Assembly: GCA_947629385.1 (NCBI GenBank)
Contig: CANRDO010000015.1
Coordinates: 1 to 59,396, forward strand
Reading direction: 5' to 3'
Length of the DNA: 59,396 nt
From: an uncultured Lachnospiraceae bacterium
GTDB lineage: Bacteria; Bacillota; Clostridia; Lachnospirales; Lachnospiraceae
Shown here: positions 1 to 8,009 of the stretch, piece after piece
Position numbering within the stretch: position 1 is the stretch's first letter
Layout of the letters: the number at the start of each line of letters is the position of its first letter
Notes under the pieces: generated by a model
Databases searched by the model: none
What the model was told of the DNA's origin: nothing
Seen by the model: only the letters and a program-made list of their open reading frames with translations
Made by a program: the position numbers and the translations under genes

Positions 1-81
1 GAGACTTGTCAGGGAAAAAGAAAAAGTTTGTGAAATGCAAATTTACCTCTTGACAAAAGTCACTTCATAACAGAGGGTGAG

Positions 82-1836
82 ATGGTTCCCGGTACGGAGT
101 TTTATTATCAAAATACCGTAGATGTTCGTGTAGAGGACTCGAAACATCCGTTCGGTGAGTATGTTTGTGCAGAAGTGCAGGATATTGTACTGTCCGAACC
201 GTCGCTTATGGAAAAGACATTGACGGACGAAGGCATATGGCTGAAAGCGGTGAAAACCGGGGAACTTACGGTTACATTTACGTTGAAATGTGAAGAACTC
301 TGGGGATCGGACACCTATAATTATGAAAAAACAGTAGAAATCCTCCCATATTATTACAGCTTGTATGCGTGGATGAAAGGCAACGGTGCTGAAGATTCCT
401 TGTACATGGAAGATACTGCGCAGATTCAATGCTCGCTGATGCTGACAGAGGAAAAAGACGGTCAGGCAGAGACAAACGAAGTGCCTAAAGATCAGTATAC
501 GCTCACATATTCAACGGACGATACGGATATTATCTCGGTATCCGAAGACGGAGTCATCACATCAAAAACGGAAAATGACTACGCATATGTTTGCGTAAAT
601 GCATGGATAGACGGCGAAACTGTGGCTTCCGAGGTGGTTGAGGTTTATGTAATGTCAGATACGCGGGAGATCAGGCTTTCGGATAACTATTCTATCACGT
701 TTGCCCCGGGAGAAACGCGCGTATTGCAACCGGTTGTTATGGATTTCAACAAAGAATATCCGGACGGAAATCCGGTGCCGGGCGATTGGACATATTCCAT
801 CGTGGAACTGGGCGACTATCTGACAGAGGGCCCGGAACCGTTCAGCGTCACGGCGGAGGATGTCACAGAGTATACGAGGACTTATATCTCGATTGCTGCC
901 GACAGCAAGGCGGAAGGCCATTATGAGAATTGGTTTGAGATATATATCGATCCGGATGCGGAAGCCCATACGCACCATTATGATGACGGCAAAGTGACAA
1001 AGGCTCCGACTTGTACGGAAAAGGGTGTGAAGACCTTCACCTGCAGCTGCGGTGCGAAGAAGACAGAAGAGATTCCGGCTCTTGGCCATGCATGGGACAA
1101 CGGCACGGTGACGACGGCGGCTACCTGCGCAAAAGCAGGCGTGAAGACGTTCAAGTGCAAAAACGGCTGCGGCGAGACAAAGACGGAGACAATTCCGAAG
1201 CTGACGACCCACAGCTATGGCAAGGGCATCACAGTGTCCGAAGCCACGGTATTTGCGAAAGAGAAACAGAAGAAGACCTGCTCCGTGTGCGGCGCGACGC
1301 AGACGGTAGAGGTTGGAAGCACCTTAAAACCGGTGCTGAAGGTTACGGCAACTTCTCTGAAGATGAAGCAGAAGCAGAGCACCACAAAGTTCAAGGTGAC
1401 GGAGATGGCCGCCGGCGATTCTCTGAAGAGCGTTGTATCGAGCAACACAAAGATCGTCAAGGTGAGCAGCGTGAAAGCGGGCGGCACCTTCAAGCTGACG
1501 GCGCAGAAGAAGAAAGGCTCCGCGAAGATCACCATCACTTTAAAGAGCGGTATGACGAAAACGGTCACCGTGAAGGTGCAGAGCGCGAAGGTGACGACCA
1601 GCAAGATCAGCGGCGTGCCGAAGAAAGCGACCCTGAAGGTGAAGAAGAAGCTGACCTTAAAGCCGGTGCTTGCTCCGGTGACGAGCCAGGATAAGATCAC
1701 CTACACGTCCTCGAACAAGAAGGTGGCGACGGTGTCCAGCAGGGGTGTCGTCACGGCGAAGAAGGCTGGCACGGTGAAGATCACGGTGAAAGCCGGAAAG
1801 AAGAAAGTCACCTGCACTGTGAAAGTGACGAAGTAA
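82..1836 (+). CDS. Cell-surface Cys-repeat and Ig-like domain protein, probably missing its N-terminus
   Basis: Unrecognised surface protein of 584 residues. Residues 1-290 are beta-rich and acidic with no family I know. Residues about 295-372 carry two copies of a Cys-rich repeat (HHYDDGKVT...PTC...G.KTF.C.CG) and a third degenerate copy runs to about 410. The C-terminus is two Lys-rich Ig-like domains; the last, about 505-584, has BIG_2-type motifs (KITYTSSNKKVATVSS, GVVTAKKAGTVKI). Such repeats are usual in exported wall-associated proteins of Lachnospiraceae, yet the first Met is followed by mid-domain sequence and no signal peptide. The same frame has a TGA at 31-33, so the true start lies upstream in another frame or outside the window. 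I infer a frameshifted or 5'-truncated gene. The function is probably adhesion or wall binding, with low certainty. Confidence 0.7.
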   Translation: MVPGTEFYYQNTVDVRVEDSKHPFGEYVCAEVQDIVLSEPSLMEKTLTDEGIWLKAVKTGELTVTFTLKCEELWGSDTYNYEKTVEILPYYYSLYAWMKGNGAEDSLYMEDTAQIQCSLMLTEEKDGQAETNEVPKDQYTLTYSTDDTDIISVSEDGVITSKTENDYAYVCVNAWIDGETVASEVVEVYVMSDTREIRLSDNYSITFAPGETRVLQPVVMDFNKEYPDGNPVPGDWTYSIVELGDYLTEGPEPFSVTAEDVTEYTRTYISIAADSKAEGHYENWFEIYIDPDAEAHTHHYDDGKVTKAPTCTEKGVKTFTCSCGAKKTEEIPALGHAWDNGTVTTAATCAKAGVKTFKCKNGCGETKTETIPKLTTHSYGKGITVSEATVFAKEKQKKTCSVCGATQTVEVGSTLKPVLKVTATSLKMKQKQSTTKFKVTEMAAGDSLKSVVSSNTKIVKVSSVKAGGTFKLTAQKKKGSAKITITLKSGMTKTVTVKVQSAKVTTSKISGVPKKATLKVKKKLTLKPVLAPVTSQDKITYTSSNKKVATVSSRGVVTAKKAGTVKITVKAGKKKVTCTVKVTK

Positions 1837-1872
1837 AAACCTGCTCCCGTCGGGGCAGAAACCTGGAAATAA

Positions 1873-1959
1873 GCCGCGCAGCATGCGCGCGGCAGAAATA
1901 AGAAAAAGAACAGCAGCCCTGCTGCGGCGTCGATTTAACGGTGCCGCGGCGGGGCTGCT
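1873..1959 (+). terminator. Two consecutive hairpins after the surface-protein gene
   Basis: The first hairpin pairs GCCGCGC with GCGCGGC around a short loop (1873-1893). The second is long: AGCAGCCC at 1912-1919 pairs with GGGCTGCT at 1952-1959, and GC-rich inner arms extend it. The nearest T-run (1984-1989) is about 25 bases downstream, so this is a plausible but not classical intrinsic terminator. Confidence 0.5.
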
Positions 1960-2333
1960 ATGCGTCATGTTATGTGTCATTGCTTTTTTCAATTTAGGAT
2001 TATACGTAAAATGAAATGTTAATGTAGATATCAGACCGACGATATGTTATTATTTTGCCAAGGCGGATAAATTGAACAGAAGTATGACACAGACCTCAAC
2101 ATCATTTTTCGGACAAACTGAAACCAAGCGCACATATTCTCGATTTCAGCTGTGGTAGCTTGGCAACGTCCGTAAGCTGTGGGAGGGAGTGTTGGAGCTG
2201 GTTGCAAAAATCATCGGGGATGAGAATTGCTTTATCTTTTATAACGCCGATTGAGCTGCTTGGAGAAGATATTATTTCGTGACGAAAGGAATACGAACAG
2301 CCGCAGGGCGGCGCTGAGACAGGAGGCAATGCT

Positions 2334-2432
2334 ATGGGCAAGAAAATCATTGCAGTTAATGCAGGCCCGAGAACGGGCTGGAATACGGACACACTGATCA
2401 CAGAAGAGTTCGAGAAGGGGCGGCGGTTATGA
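2334..2432 (+). pseudogene. N-terminal remnant of a flavodoxin-family FMN reductase
   Basis: ATG at 2334 behind AGGAGG encodes only 32 residues (MGKKIIAVNAGPRTGWNTDT...) before a TGA at 2430-2432. The peptide matches the first beta strand and FMN-phosphate loop of flavodoxin-like NADPH-dependent reductases, which usually start MKKI.A.N.GPRK.GNT and run to about 180-200 residues. The rest of such a protein, including the usual Cys-rich CISC motif, is absent. The stop overlaps the next start as ATGA. I read it as a deletion remnant that keeps a working ribosome-binding site and may now act as a leader cistron. The 2000-2330 stretch before it shows no convincing gene. Confidence 0.6.
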
Positions 2433-3184
2433 ACGCAGAAGAGAGATGGATTATGCATGGGCTTTCGTATGACGACCCGGCGTGCATCCGAACTGTGGAG
2501 GGACTGGAAAAATACATAGAGAGTATCGGCTTTCTGCCGTTCTTCCGCTGTGAGATCCCCGGCTTTTCCGTGGAGGAGCACACGGCGGCGGATGCCTGGT
2601 GGACGGATGATCCGGCGCGCGATCCGTGGGAGTGGAGGAAGCTTCTGGCCGTGAGGGGAAAAGTGGCCTATGGCAAGTTTTTTGACCGAAAGGCCGGCTT
2701 TATCTCGAAGGAGTGGTTTCCGGCTTTTGCGAACTACCGGCGGGACGGATACGACTTTGACGCCCGCTGGGATGACGAGCTTGCCAGCAGAAAGAGCAAA
2801 AAGATCATGGACCTCTTTGCGGAGGAGCAGGAGGACCGGGAGCTGTTTTCTTTTGAGATGAAGCAGCTGGCGGGATACGGCAAGAACGGAGAAAAGAACT
2901 TTGAGGGAGAGACGGCGAGTCTCCAGATGCAGACGTATCTGTGTATCCGCGATTTCCGGAGGAGGAGAAATAAAAGAGGACAGGAATACGGCTGGGGGAT
3001 TGCCGTTTACTGTACGCCGGAGCACCTTTGGGGCTATGATCATGTGACCGGTCTGTACCATGAGGAGCCGGGCGAATCGGCAGCGAGGATTTTTGACCAT
3101 GCGAAGGAGCTGTGCCCGGAGACGGACGAGCGGTATCTGCGGAAGGTGCTCGGTGTGAAAAAGGTCGGCGAGCGTCAGGGTTAG
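2429..3184 (+). CDS. AlkZ-related conserved protein
   Basis: 251 residues, soluble, rich in aromatic and charged residues. Segments such as GFLPFFRCEIPGFSVEEH, DPWEWR, KVAYGKFF, AGFISKEWFPAFANYRRDGY and LQMQTYLCIRDFRRRRNKRG resemble a Firmicutes family that I recall being annotated as AlkZ-related, meaning distantly related to the winged-helix DNA glycosylases that unhook alkylated or cross-linked bases. This assignment is from memory, and a DNA-repair role is inference. The start at 2429 overlaps the stop of the flavodoxin remnant as ATGA, so translation may be coupled. The N-terminus (MNAEERWIMHG) differs from what I expect for the family and may include sequence acquired at the deletion junction. 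Confidence 0.7.
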   Translation: MNAEERWIMHGLSYDDPACIRTVEGLEKYIESIGFLPFFRCEIPGFSVEEHTAADAWWTDDPARDPWEWRKLLAVRGKVAYGKFFDRKAGFISKEWFPAFANYRRDGYDFDARWDDELASRKSKKIMDLFAEEQEDRELFSFEMKQLAGYGKNGEKNFEGETASLQMQTYLCIRDFRRRRNKRGQEYGWGIAVYCTPEHLWGYDHVTGLYHEEPGESAARIFDHAKELCPETDERYLRKVLGVKKVGERQG

Positions 3185-3250
3185 AGGATGAAGGGTGGAA
3201 GCTGCAGGACGATCGTTTGGATTTATGTGATCTATTTGGGAGGAGAGCTT

Positions 3251-4294
3251 ATGTTCTATGATTTTTATGTAGGCAGCTATGCGTCGGCCGATCATGAGAG
3301 CATATACAGATACCGGCTGGACAAAGAGAACGGGACACTGGTCAGAAGGGAAGCGATAAAGGGTGTGGATAATCCTTCCTGGCTGTTGATCCATCCGAAC
3401 GGGCAGCTTCTGTATTCTGTTGAGGAACTGAATCCGGCGGGGCGGGTCGCAGTCTGCAGTCTGGAAAACGGCGCTTTGGAACATCTGTTTTCTCTGGAGA
3501 CAGAGGGCGCGGATCCCTGCCATCTCTCATTGAGTCCCGATGGGCGGTTTTTGTTTGCGGCGAACTATTCCGGCGGCAGCTTATCCGTGTTTCGACTGGA
3601 CTCATCCGGCAGGCCGGAGGGCATGACTGATCATAAACAGCATATAGGAAAGGGAATAAATCCGGACCGCCAGGAGGGGCCGCATGTGCATTTTTCACAG
3701 ATGATCGACGGGCGGCTCTACGTGTGCGATCTTGGCCTTGATCGCGTCGTGGTTTATGAGCTGGATGAAAAGACGGGCAAACTGGCAGGGTGCGGAGATG
3801 ATATCTGCTTTCCGTCTGGATTTGGCCCCAGGCACTTGGCAGCGCACGATGCCCACAAGGATTTTCTGTATGTGCTCGGCGAGCTGGCGGGCGACGTGGG
3901 TGTGTTGAAAAGAGACGGGAAAAAATATAAATTGATCCAGTGTGTCAGTTCTCTTCCGGAGTATTTAGCGGGAGAAAAAGCGGCAGAGGAAAATACAGCT
4001 GCTGCAATCAAATTCAATGAAAATGGCAGGCTGCTGTTCATCTCGAACCGGGGAGCCGATACGATCACCAGCTTTCTCGTGCGGGAGGATGGACGGATCG
4101 AAAAAGTGGACTGTATCTCCAGCGGTGGGAACGGGCCAAGAGATTTTGCGGTTTTCGGGAACTGCATTGTCGCCGCGAACCAGTATTCTGACAATTTGTC
4201 GATGATCGAATTTTGCGACGAAACCGGAAAAATGAAACTTTTGGCGGCGAATGAGTCGGTGACGAAGCCGGTGATGGTCGCCAAAATTATGTAG
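3251..4294 (+). CDS. Lactonase-family seven-bladed beta-propeller (6-phosphogluconolactonase-like)
   Basis: 347 residues, cytoplasmic. The sequence fits the lactonase (Pgl/YbhE) propeller family: N-terminal FYVGSYAS, HLSLSPDGRFLFAANYSGG, DRVVVYELDE, GFGPRHLAAH and GNGPRDFAVF are recurring blade motifs. Family members hydrolyse 6-phosphogluconolactone in the pentose phosphate pathway, although many paralogues act on other sugar lactones. Lying just before a xylan/uronic-acid locus, an aldonolactone substrate is possible (inference). The open frame extends to 3188, but ATG 3251 is preferred because GGGAGGAGA lies at the right distance and the propeller begins immediately. Length is normal. Confidence 0.85.
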   Translation: MFYDFYVGSYASADHESIYRYRLDKENGTLVRREAIKGVDNPSWLLIHPNGQLLYSVEELNPAGRVAVCSLENGALEHLFSLETEGADPCHLSLSPDGRFLFAANYSGGSLSVFRLDSSGRPEGMTDHKQHIGKGINPDRQEGPHVHFSQMIDGRLYVCDLGLDRVVVYELDEKTGKLAGCGDDICFPSGFGPRHLAAHDAHKDFLYVLGELAGDVGVLKRDGKKYKLIQCVSSLPEYLAGEKAAEENTAAAIKFNENGRLLFISNRGADTITSFLVREDGRIEKVDCISSGGNGPRDFAVFGNCIVAANQYSDNLSMIEFCDETGKMKLLAANESVTKPVMVAKIM

Positions 4295-4372
4295 AGAGCG
4301 TTTGGCTTTGACAGCTTAACAGCAATTCTTTTATCAGTTCTGATGGGGATTGAGTCGAATTTTGAATTTCCA

Positions 4373-4401
4373 TTGTAAATTTTGACGCCATAATTTATAA
4401 T
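4373..4401 (+). promoter_or_regulatory. Candidate sigma-A promoter for the two-component operon
   Basis: TTGTAA at 4373-4378 and TATAAT at 4396-4401 are separated by 17 bases in an AT-rich gap before the histidine kinase gene. The -10 is a perfect match and the -35 a partial one. Confidence 0.5.
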
Positions 4402-4459
4402 ATAACATGTATGAGGAAAAATACCTTTTGCCCGCGGAACAGGATATTATTTAGTAGAA

Positions 4460-6271
4460 ATGGCGGATGATGGCCGGGCGCGATCTGATATGAAAAGATT
4501 ATCGGCATGGATCGAAAAATGCAAAGAGCAGTTTAACGATATGAGCCTGAAGAGCAAGCTCTACGGGCTTTACATTTTTTGCGTTCTTGTGCCCCTCATC
4601 GTGACGGACGGTGTGATTTTCTATAGCCTGATTCGGGCAGAACAGGTCGCGCAGCAGCACGAGATGGAGAGCCAGGCCAGCTCGGTACAGTACAACATCT
4701 CGAGCTTTGTGGAGAATTCGTCCACTCTTGCAAAAAGTTTCTATATGAACGACTATGTGCGGGATTTTCTTGACACTCAGTATGACAACGCCCTCGACTA
4801 TGTAATTGAATATCAGAAATTTATGCGAAACTCATTGCTCGGCAGCAACCTCGGAGTGGACAACACGAAGATCACGATCTGCGCGGACAATGAGACGATC
4901 GTGAACGGAGGCGGTTTTCGGCGTCTTTCCGAGGTCTCGGACACACCGTGGTACCGGCAGCTGAAGGAGAGCTCTCTGAACGCGATCCTGCTCTTTTATT
5001 ATGACGACCTGAATGTGCCGTATGAAAAGGCGGAGCGGAAGGTGCTGTTTTTGCAGAAGCTGAACCGCTTTCTGCGCGACGACACGGAGAAGCTGCTGAA
5101 GATCGAGATCGATTACGGAGGCCTGGAGCGGAACATCCGGAATATGAATTACGAGAATTTGATCTACATCTGCCGGGGAGACGAGCTGCTGTTTTCCAAC
5201 GCCGGCGCGAACAATGTCGGTCAGCCGTTCGAGGCGTTCACTCTGGCAGACCAGGTTGGATATCAGAAGGACTTTACCCTCTACGGCGAGAAGCTGAGCA
5301 TCCGTATTCTGCAGGAAAAATTCAATCTTTTTGAGGTGCTCTGGGATCATATTCCGTTGATTGTGCTGCTTTTGCTGATCAATATCATCCTGCCGGGGAC
5401 TCTGATGCGCCAGATCGGAAGGTCGGTCACGCAGCGCATCGGCAGGCTCAGCCGGGTGTTTGAGCAGGTGGGGCACGACACCCTGGCCAGGATCGCCAAT
5501 ATAGACGGGCATGACGAGATCGGTAGCCTGATGGAGAATTACAATCGCATGGCGGACCGCATGAACGGGCTGATCCAGACCGTATACAAGGACAGACTGC
5601 GGGAGCAGGAGATTAATATCGCCCGGCAGAGCGCGGAGCTGCGCGCGCTCCACAGCCAGATCAACCCGCACTTCCTGTTCAACGCGCTGGAGAGCATCCG
5701 CATGCACAGCATCCTGAAGGAGGAATTCGAGACGGCCGGCATGGTGGAGAAGCTGGCGATTATGGAGCGCCAGACCGTGGACTGGACGTCGGATACCGGC
5801 ACAGTCGGCAAGGAGATGGAGTTTGTCGAGGCGTATCTGGAGCTGCAGAAATACCGTTTCGGAGACCGGCTTTCCTATCGTCTCGAGGTGGAGGAGGCGT
5901 GCAGGGAGCAGGAAATCCCGCGCCTCACGGTCACGACGCTGGCGGAGAACGCCTGCGTGCACGGGATCGAGAGCAAGACGACGCCCGGCTGGATCTTCGT
6001 GCGCGTCTACCGGGACGGACAGGAGTTGTGCATCGAGGTGGAAGACACCGGCGGAGGCATAGAGGAGGATGAGCTTCAGGAGCTTCAGTACAGGATGGAT
6101 CACGCAAGCATCGGCATGCTGAAGGAGAAGGGACATGTGGGCGTTGTGAACGTGTGCCTGAGACTGCGTATGATGACGGGAGACCAGGCGAAATTTCTGG
6201 TGGAGAGCGAGAAGGGTATCGGCACCACGGTGTCCATCCGCATGCCATTTTTAGAAGTTAACGGAGATTAA
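4460..6271 (+). CDS. YesM-type membrane sensor histidine kinase
   Basis: 603 residues. Order: short N-terminus, TM helix (about 37-60), extracytoplasmic sensor region, second TM (about 295-320, PLIVLLLLINIILPG), HAMP linker with GHDEIGSLMENYNRMADRM, His_kinase domain with the phospho-acceptor in QINPHFLFNALES (His404 from this start), then an ATPase domain with ENACVHG (N box) and EDTGGGI (G1 box). In this family the kinase senses an extracellular sugar or a loaded binding protein and phosphorylates the partner AraC-type regulator encoded 36 bases downstream. Here the likely signal is xylan- or glucan-derived oligosaccharides, by context. ATG 4490 is an alternative start, but neither has a strong ribosome-binding site. 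Confidence 0.92.
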   Translation: MADDGRARSDMKRLSAWIEKCKEQFNDMSLKSKLYGLYIFCVLVPLIVTDGVIFYSLIRAEQVAQQHEMESQASSVQYNISSFVENSSTLAKSFYMNDYVRDFLDTQYDNALDYVIEYQKFMRNSLLGSNLGVDNTKITICADNETIVNGGGFRRLSEVSDTPWYRQLKESSLNAILLFYYDDLNVPYEKAERKVLFLQKLNRFLRDDTEKLLKIEIDYGGLERNIRNMNYENLIYICRGDELLFSNAGANNVGQPFEAFTLADQVGYQKDFTLYGEKLSIRILQEKFNLFEVLWDHIPLIVLLLLINIILPGTLMRQIGRSVTQRIGRLSRVFEQVGHDTLARIANIDGHDEIGSLMENYNRMADRMNGLIQTVYKDRLREQEINIARQSAELRALHSQINPHFLFNALESIRMHSILKEEFETAGMVEKLAIMERQTVDWTSDTGTVGKEMEFVEAYLELQKYRFGDRLSYRLEVEEACREQEIPRLTVTTLAENACVHGIESKTTPGWIFVRVYRDGQELCIEVEDTGGGIEEDELQELQYRMDHASIGMLKEKGHVGVVNVCLRLRMMTGDQAKFLVESEKGIGTTVSIRMPFLEVNGD

Positions 6272-6307
6272 ATTTTTCCCTATACGGTGTCAAGGAGGAA
6301 ATTGCGT

Positions 6308-7888
6308 ATGCTCAAGGTACTGCTTGTGGACGACGAATACTTTATCGTGCAGGGACTTCTGGTCCTGATCGACTGGAAGGCGGAGGGATACGAGGTCGCG
6401 TCGACCGCGGCAAACGGACAGGAAGCCCTGGATTATCTGAAGGAGAACAAGGTGGACCTTGTGATTACCGATATCTCCATGCCGGTCATGAGTGGTCTGG
6501 AGCTTTTGGAGACCGTCCGCCGGGAACAGATCTCGGAGGCTGCCTTTGTGATCCTGAGCGGCTACAGCGATTTCTCCTACGCGCAGCAGGCGATCCGGGA
6601 CGGATGCATGGATTATCTGCTCAAGCCGGTGGAGCGCGAGGAGCTGCTTCGCATCCTTCGCAGGCTCAACAATCTCTCGGAGCACGCGAAGCAGGAGCAG
6701 CAGGATCAAGAGCGGTACGAGGAGGCTTATCTGGCGCGGAATGTCATATCGCTTCTCTTCGGGAAGCATGATGACTTCAACCTGGATTATGTGAAGACGC
6801 ATATGCAGCTGTCCGAGGGCGTCCGCTATATCGAGATCGAGTTCTGCGACGCGCAGTATGTGGAGGCGGAGGAGGGCGAGCTGCGCATCCTTCAGCGCAA
6901 GCTCTACCAGAGCTGCCGCAGTCTGCTGCGGGAGGACAGCACGCACTGTGTGTTCGACGTCTCTCAGGACCGGGTCAGCTACGGCGTCGGATTCATCTAC
7001 TGTGATTATATGGCTGCGCGGATGAACTGCACGGAGCCGGAATACCTGCAGGAATTTCACCGGAAGCTGGAGGTGCTCATGCAGCATGAGGTCCGACTGC
7101 TGGTCGGCAAGAAGGTCGCGGACATCCGACAGGTCTCTGTCTCCTACGGTACGGCGTGTATCCTGCGCCCGCTGGAGGCCTTCCACAGCCGAAAGCCAAT
7201 CTATATCTATGAGGACGAGGCTCAGGTGAAGCAGGGCGGGATCGTGCTGTGCAAGGAGAGTCTGGACGCGCTGTTCTCTGCGATCGAGCAGAACGAGCAG
7301 GAAGAGATACGCTGGAATGTGGACAAGCTCTTTCGTGAGATGCGGCAGAACGGCATGGAGAGCGACAGCGTGAACCTGAATATCAATTATCTGCTGTTTC
7401 GTCTGGTTCATCTGGCGTCGGAGCTGGACAGTGACGCCGACCAGGAGGAGATCCTGCGTTTTATCAGCAGCGGTGCGTTTGAGGAGGGGGCAAGCCGCGG
7501 CAGCAAGTCGCATCTGGCACGATTCGCCTGCGCTTATGCCGACTATCTCACACAGCTGCGCAAGAACGTATCTACCGATGTTCTTGCAGAGATCGAGAAG
7601 GACATCCGCAAAAACTACGCGGAAAACCTGACACTGCGTGATCTTGGAAAGAAATATTTTATCAACAGCTCTTATCTGGGGCAGATTTTCCGGAAGAAGT
7701 ACGGGCAGTCCTTCAAGGACTACCTGACCAACTACCGGATCAACGAGGCGGCGAAGCAGCTGCGGAACACGGACAAGCGCATCAGTGTGATCGCGGAGGA
7801 CGTCGGCTACCGGGACGGCGACTACTTCATCCGCAAGTTCATCGAGCTCAAGGGCTGCACGCCGTCGCGCTACCGCAAGGACATTTAG
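6308..7888 (+). CDS. YesN-type AraC-family response regulator
   Basis: 526 residues. The N-terminal receiver domain shows LLVDDEY, the phosphorylated Asp55 in DLVITDISMP, and Lys in DYLLKPVE. A long middle region of about 270 residues follows, and the C-terminus (about 425-526) has two AraC helix-turn-helix motifs (LRDLGKKYFINSSYLGQIFRKKYG; ISVIAEDVGYRDGDYF). It is expected to activate the sugar-transport genes that follow once phosphorylated by the adjacent kinase. A GTG at 6287 is in frame, but ATG 6308 is chosen because AAGGAGG lies just upstream and the receiver fold begins at residue 2. Length is typical of YesN-like regulators. Confidence 0.93.
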   Translation: MLKVLLVDDEYFIVQGLLVLIDWKAEGYEVASTAANGQEALDYLKENKVDLVITDISMPVMSGLELLETVRREQISEAAFVILSGYSDFSYAQQAIRDGCMDYLLKPVEREELLRILRRLNNLSEHAKQEQQDQERYEEAYLARNVISLLFGKHDDFNLDYVKTHMQLSEGVRYIEIEFCDAQYVEAEEGELRILQRKLYQSCRSLLREDSTHCVFDVSQDRVSYGVGFIYCDYMAARMNCTEPEYLQEFHRKLEVLMQHEVRLLVGKKVADIRQVSVSYGTACILRPLEAFHSRKPIYIYEDEAQVKQGGIVLCKESLDALFSAIEQNEQEEIRWNVDKLFREMRQNGMESDSVNLNINYLLFRLVHLASELDSDADQEEILRFISSGAFEEGASRGSKSHLARFACAYADYLTQLRKNVSTDVLAEIEKDIRKNYAENLTLRDLGKKYFINSSYLGQIFRKKYGQSFKDYLTNYRINEAAKQLRNTDKRISVIAEDVGYRDGDYFIRKFIELKGCTPSRYRKDI

Positions 7889-7932
7889 AACATGTCTAGA
7901 ATTTTTCGGGTTTTTTCCTCGACTTTCTCAGG

Positions 7933-7961
7933 TTGTCTGTTTTTTATAAAAAATTTAAAAT
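7933..7961 (+). promoter_or_regulatory. Candidate promoter of the first sugar-binding protein gene
   Basis: TTGTCT (7933-7938), a 17-base spacer and TAAAAT (7956-7961) lie in a T/A-rich gap. AAAGGAGG follows at about 7997, just before the ATG at 8010. The position after the regulator gene fits an activated promoter, but the match is imperfect. Confidence 0.4.
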
Positions 7962-8009
7962 GTTGTCAGGTTTAAGAACCGTAGAAAAACATTTTAAAGG
8001 AGGTAAAAA

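Noticed and set aside
1011..1694. Alternative plus-strand frame inside the surface-protein gene
   Set aside because: Highly charged, repetitive shadow of the Lys/Thr-rich Ig-like region in another frame.
2102..3523. Minus-strand open frame of about 473 codons
   Set aside because: Opposes the AlkZ-related gene and its flanks; no ribosome-binding site or family pattern.
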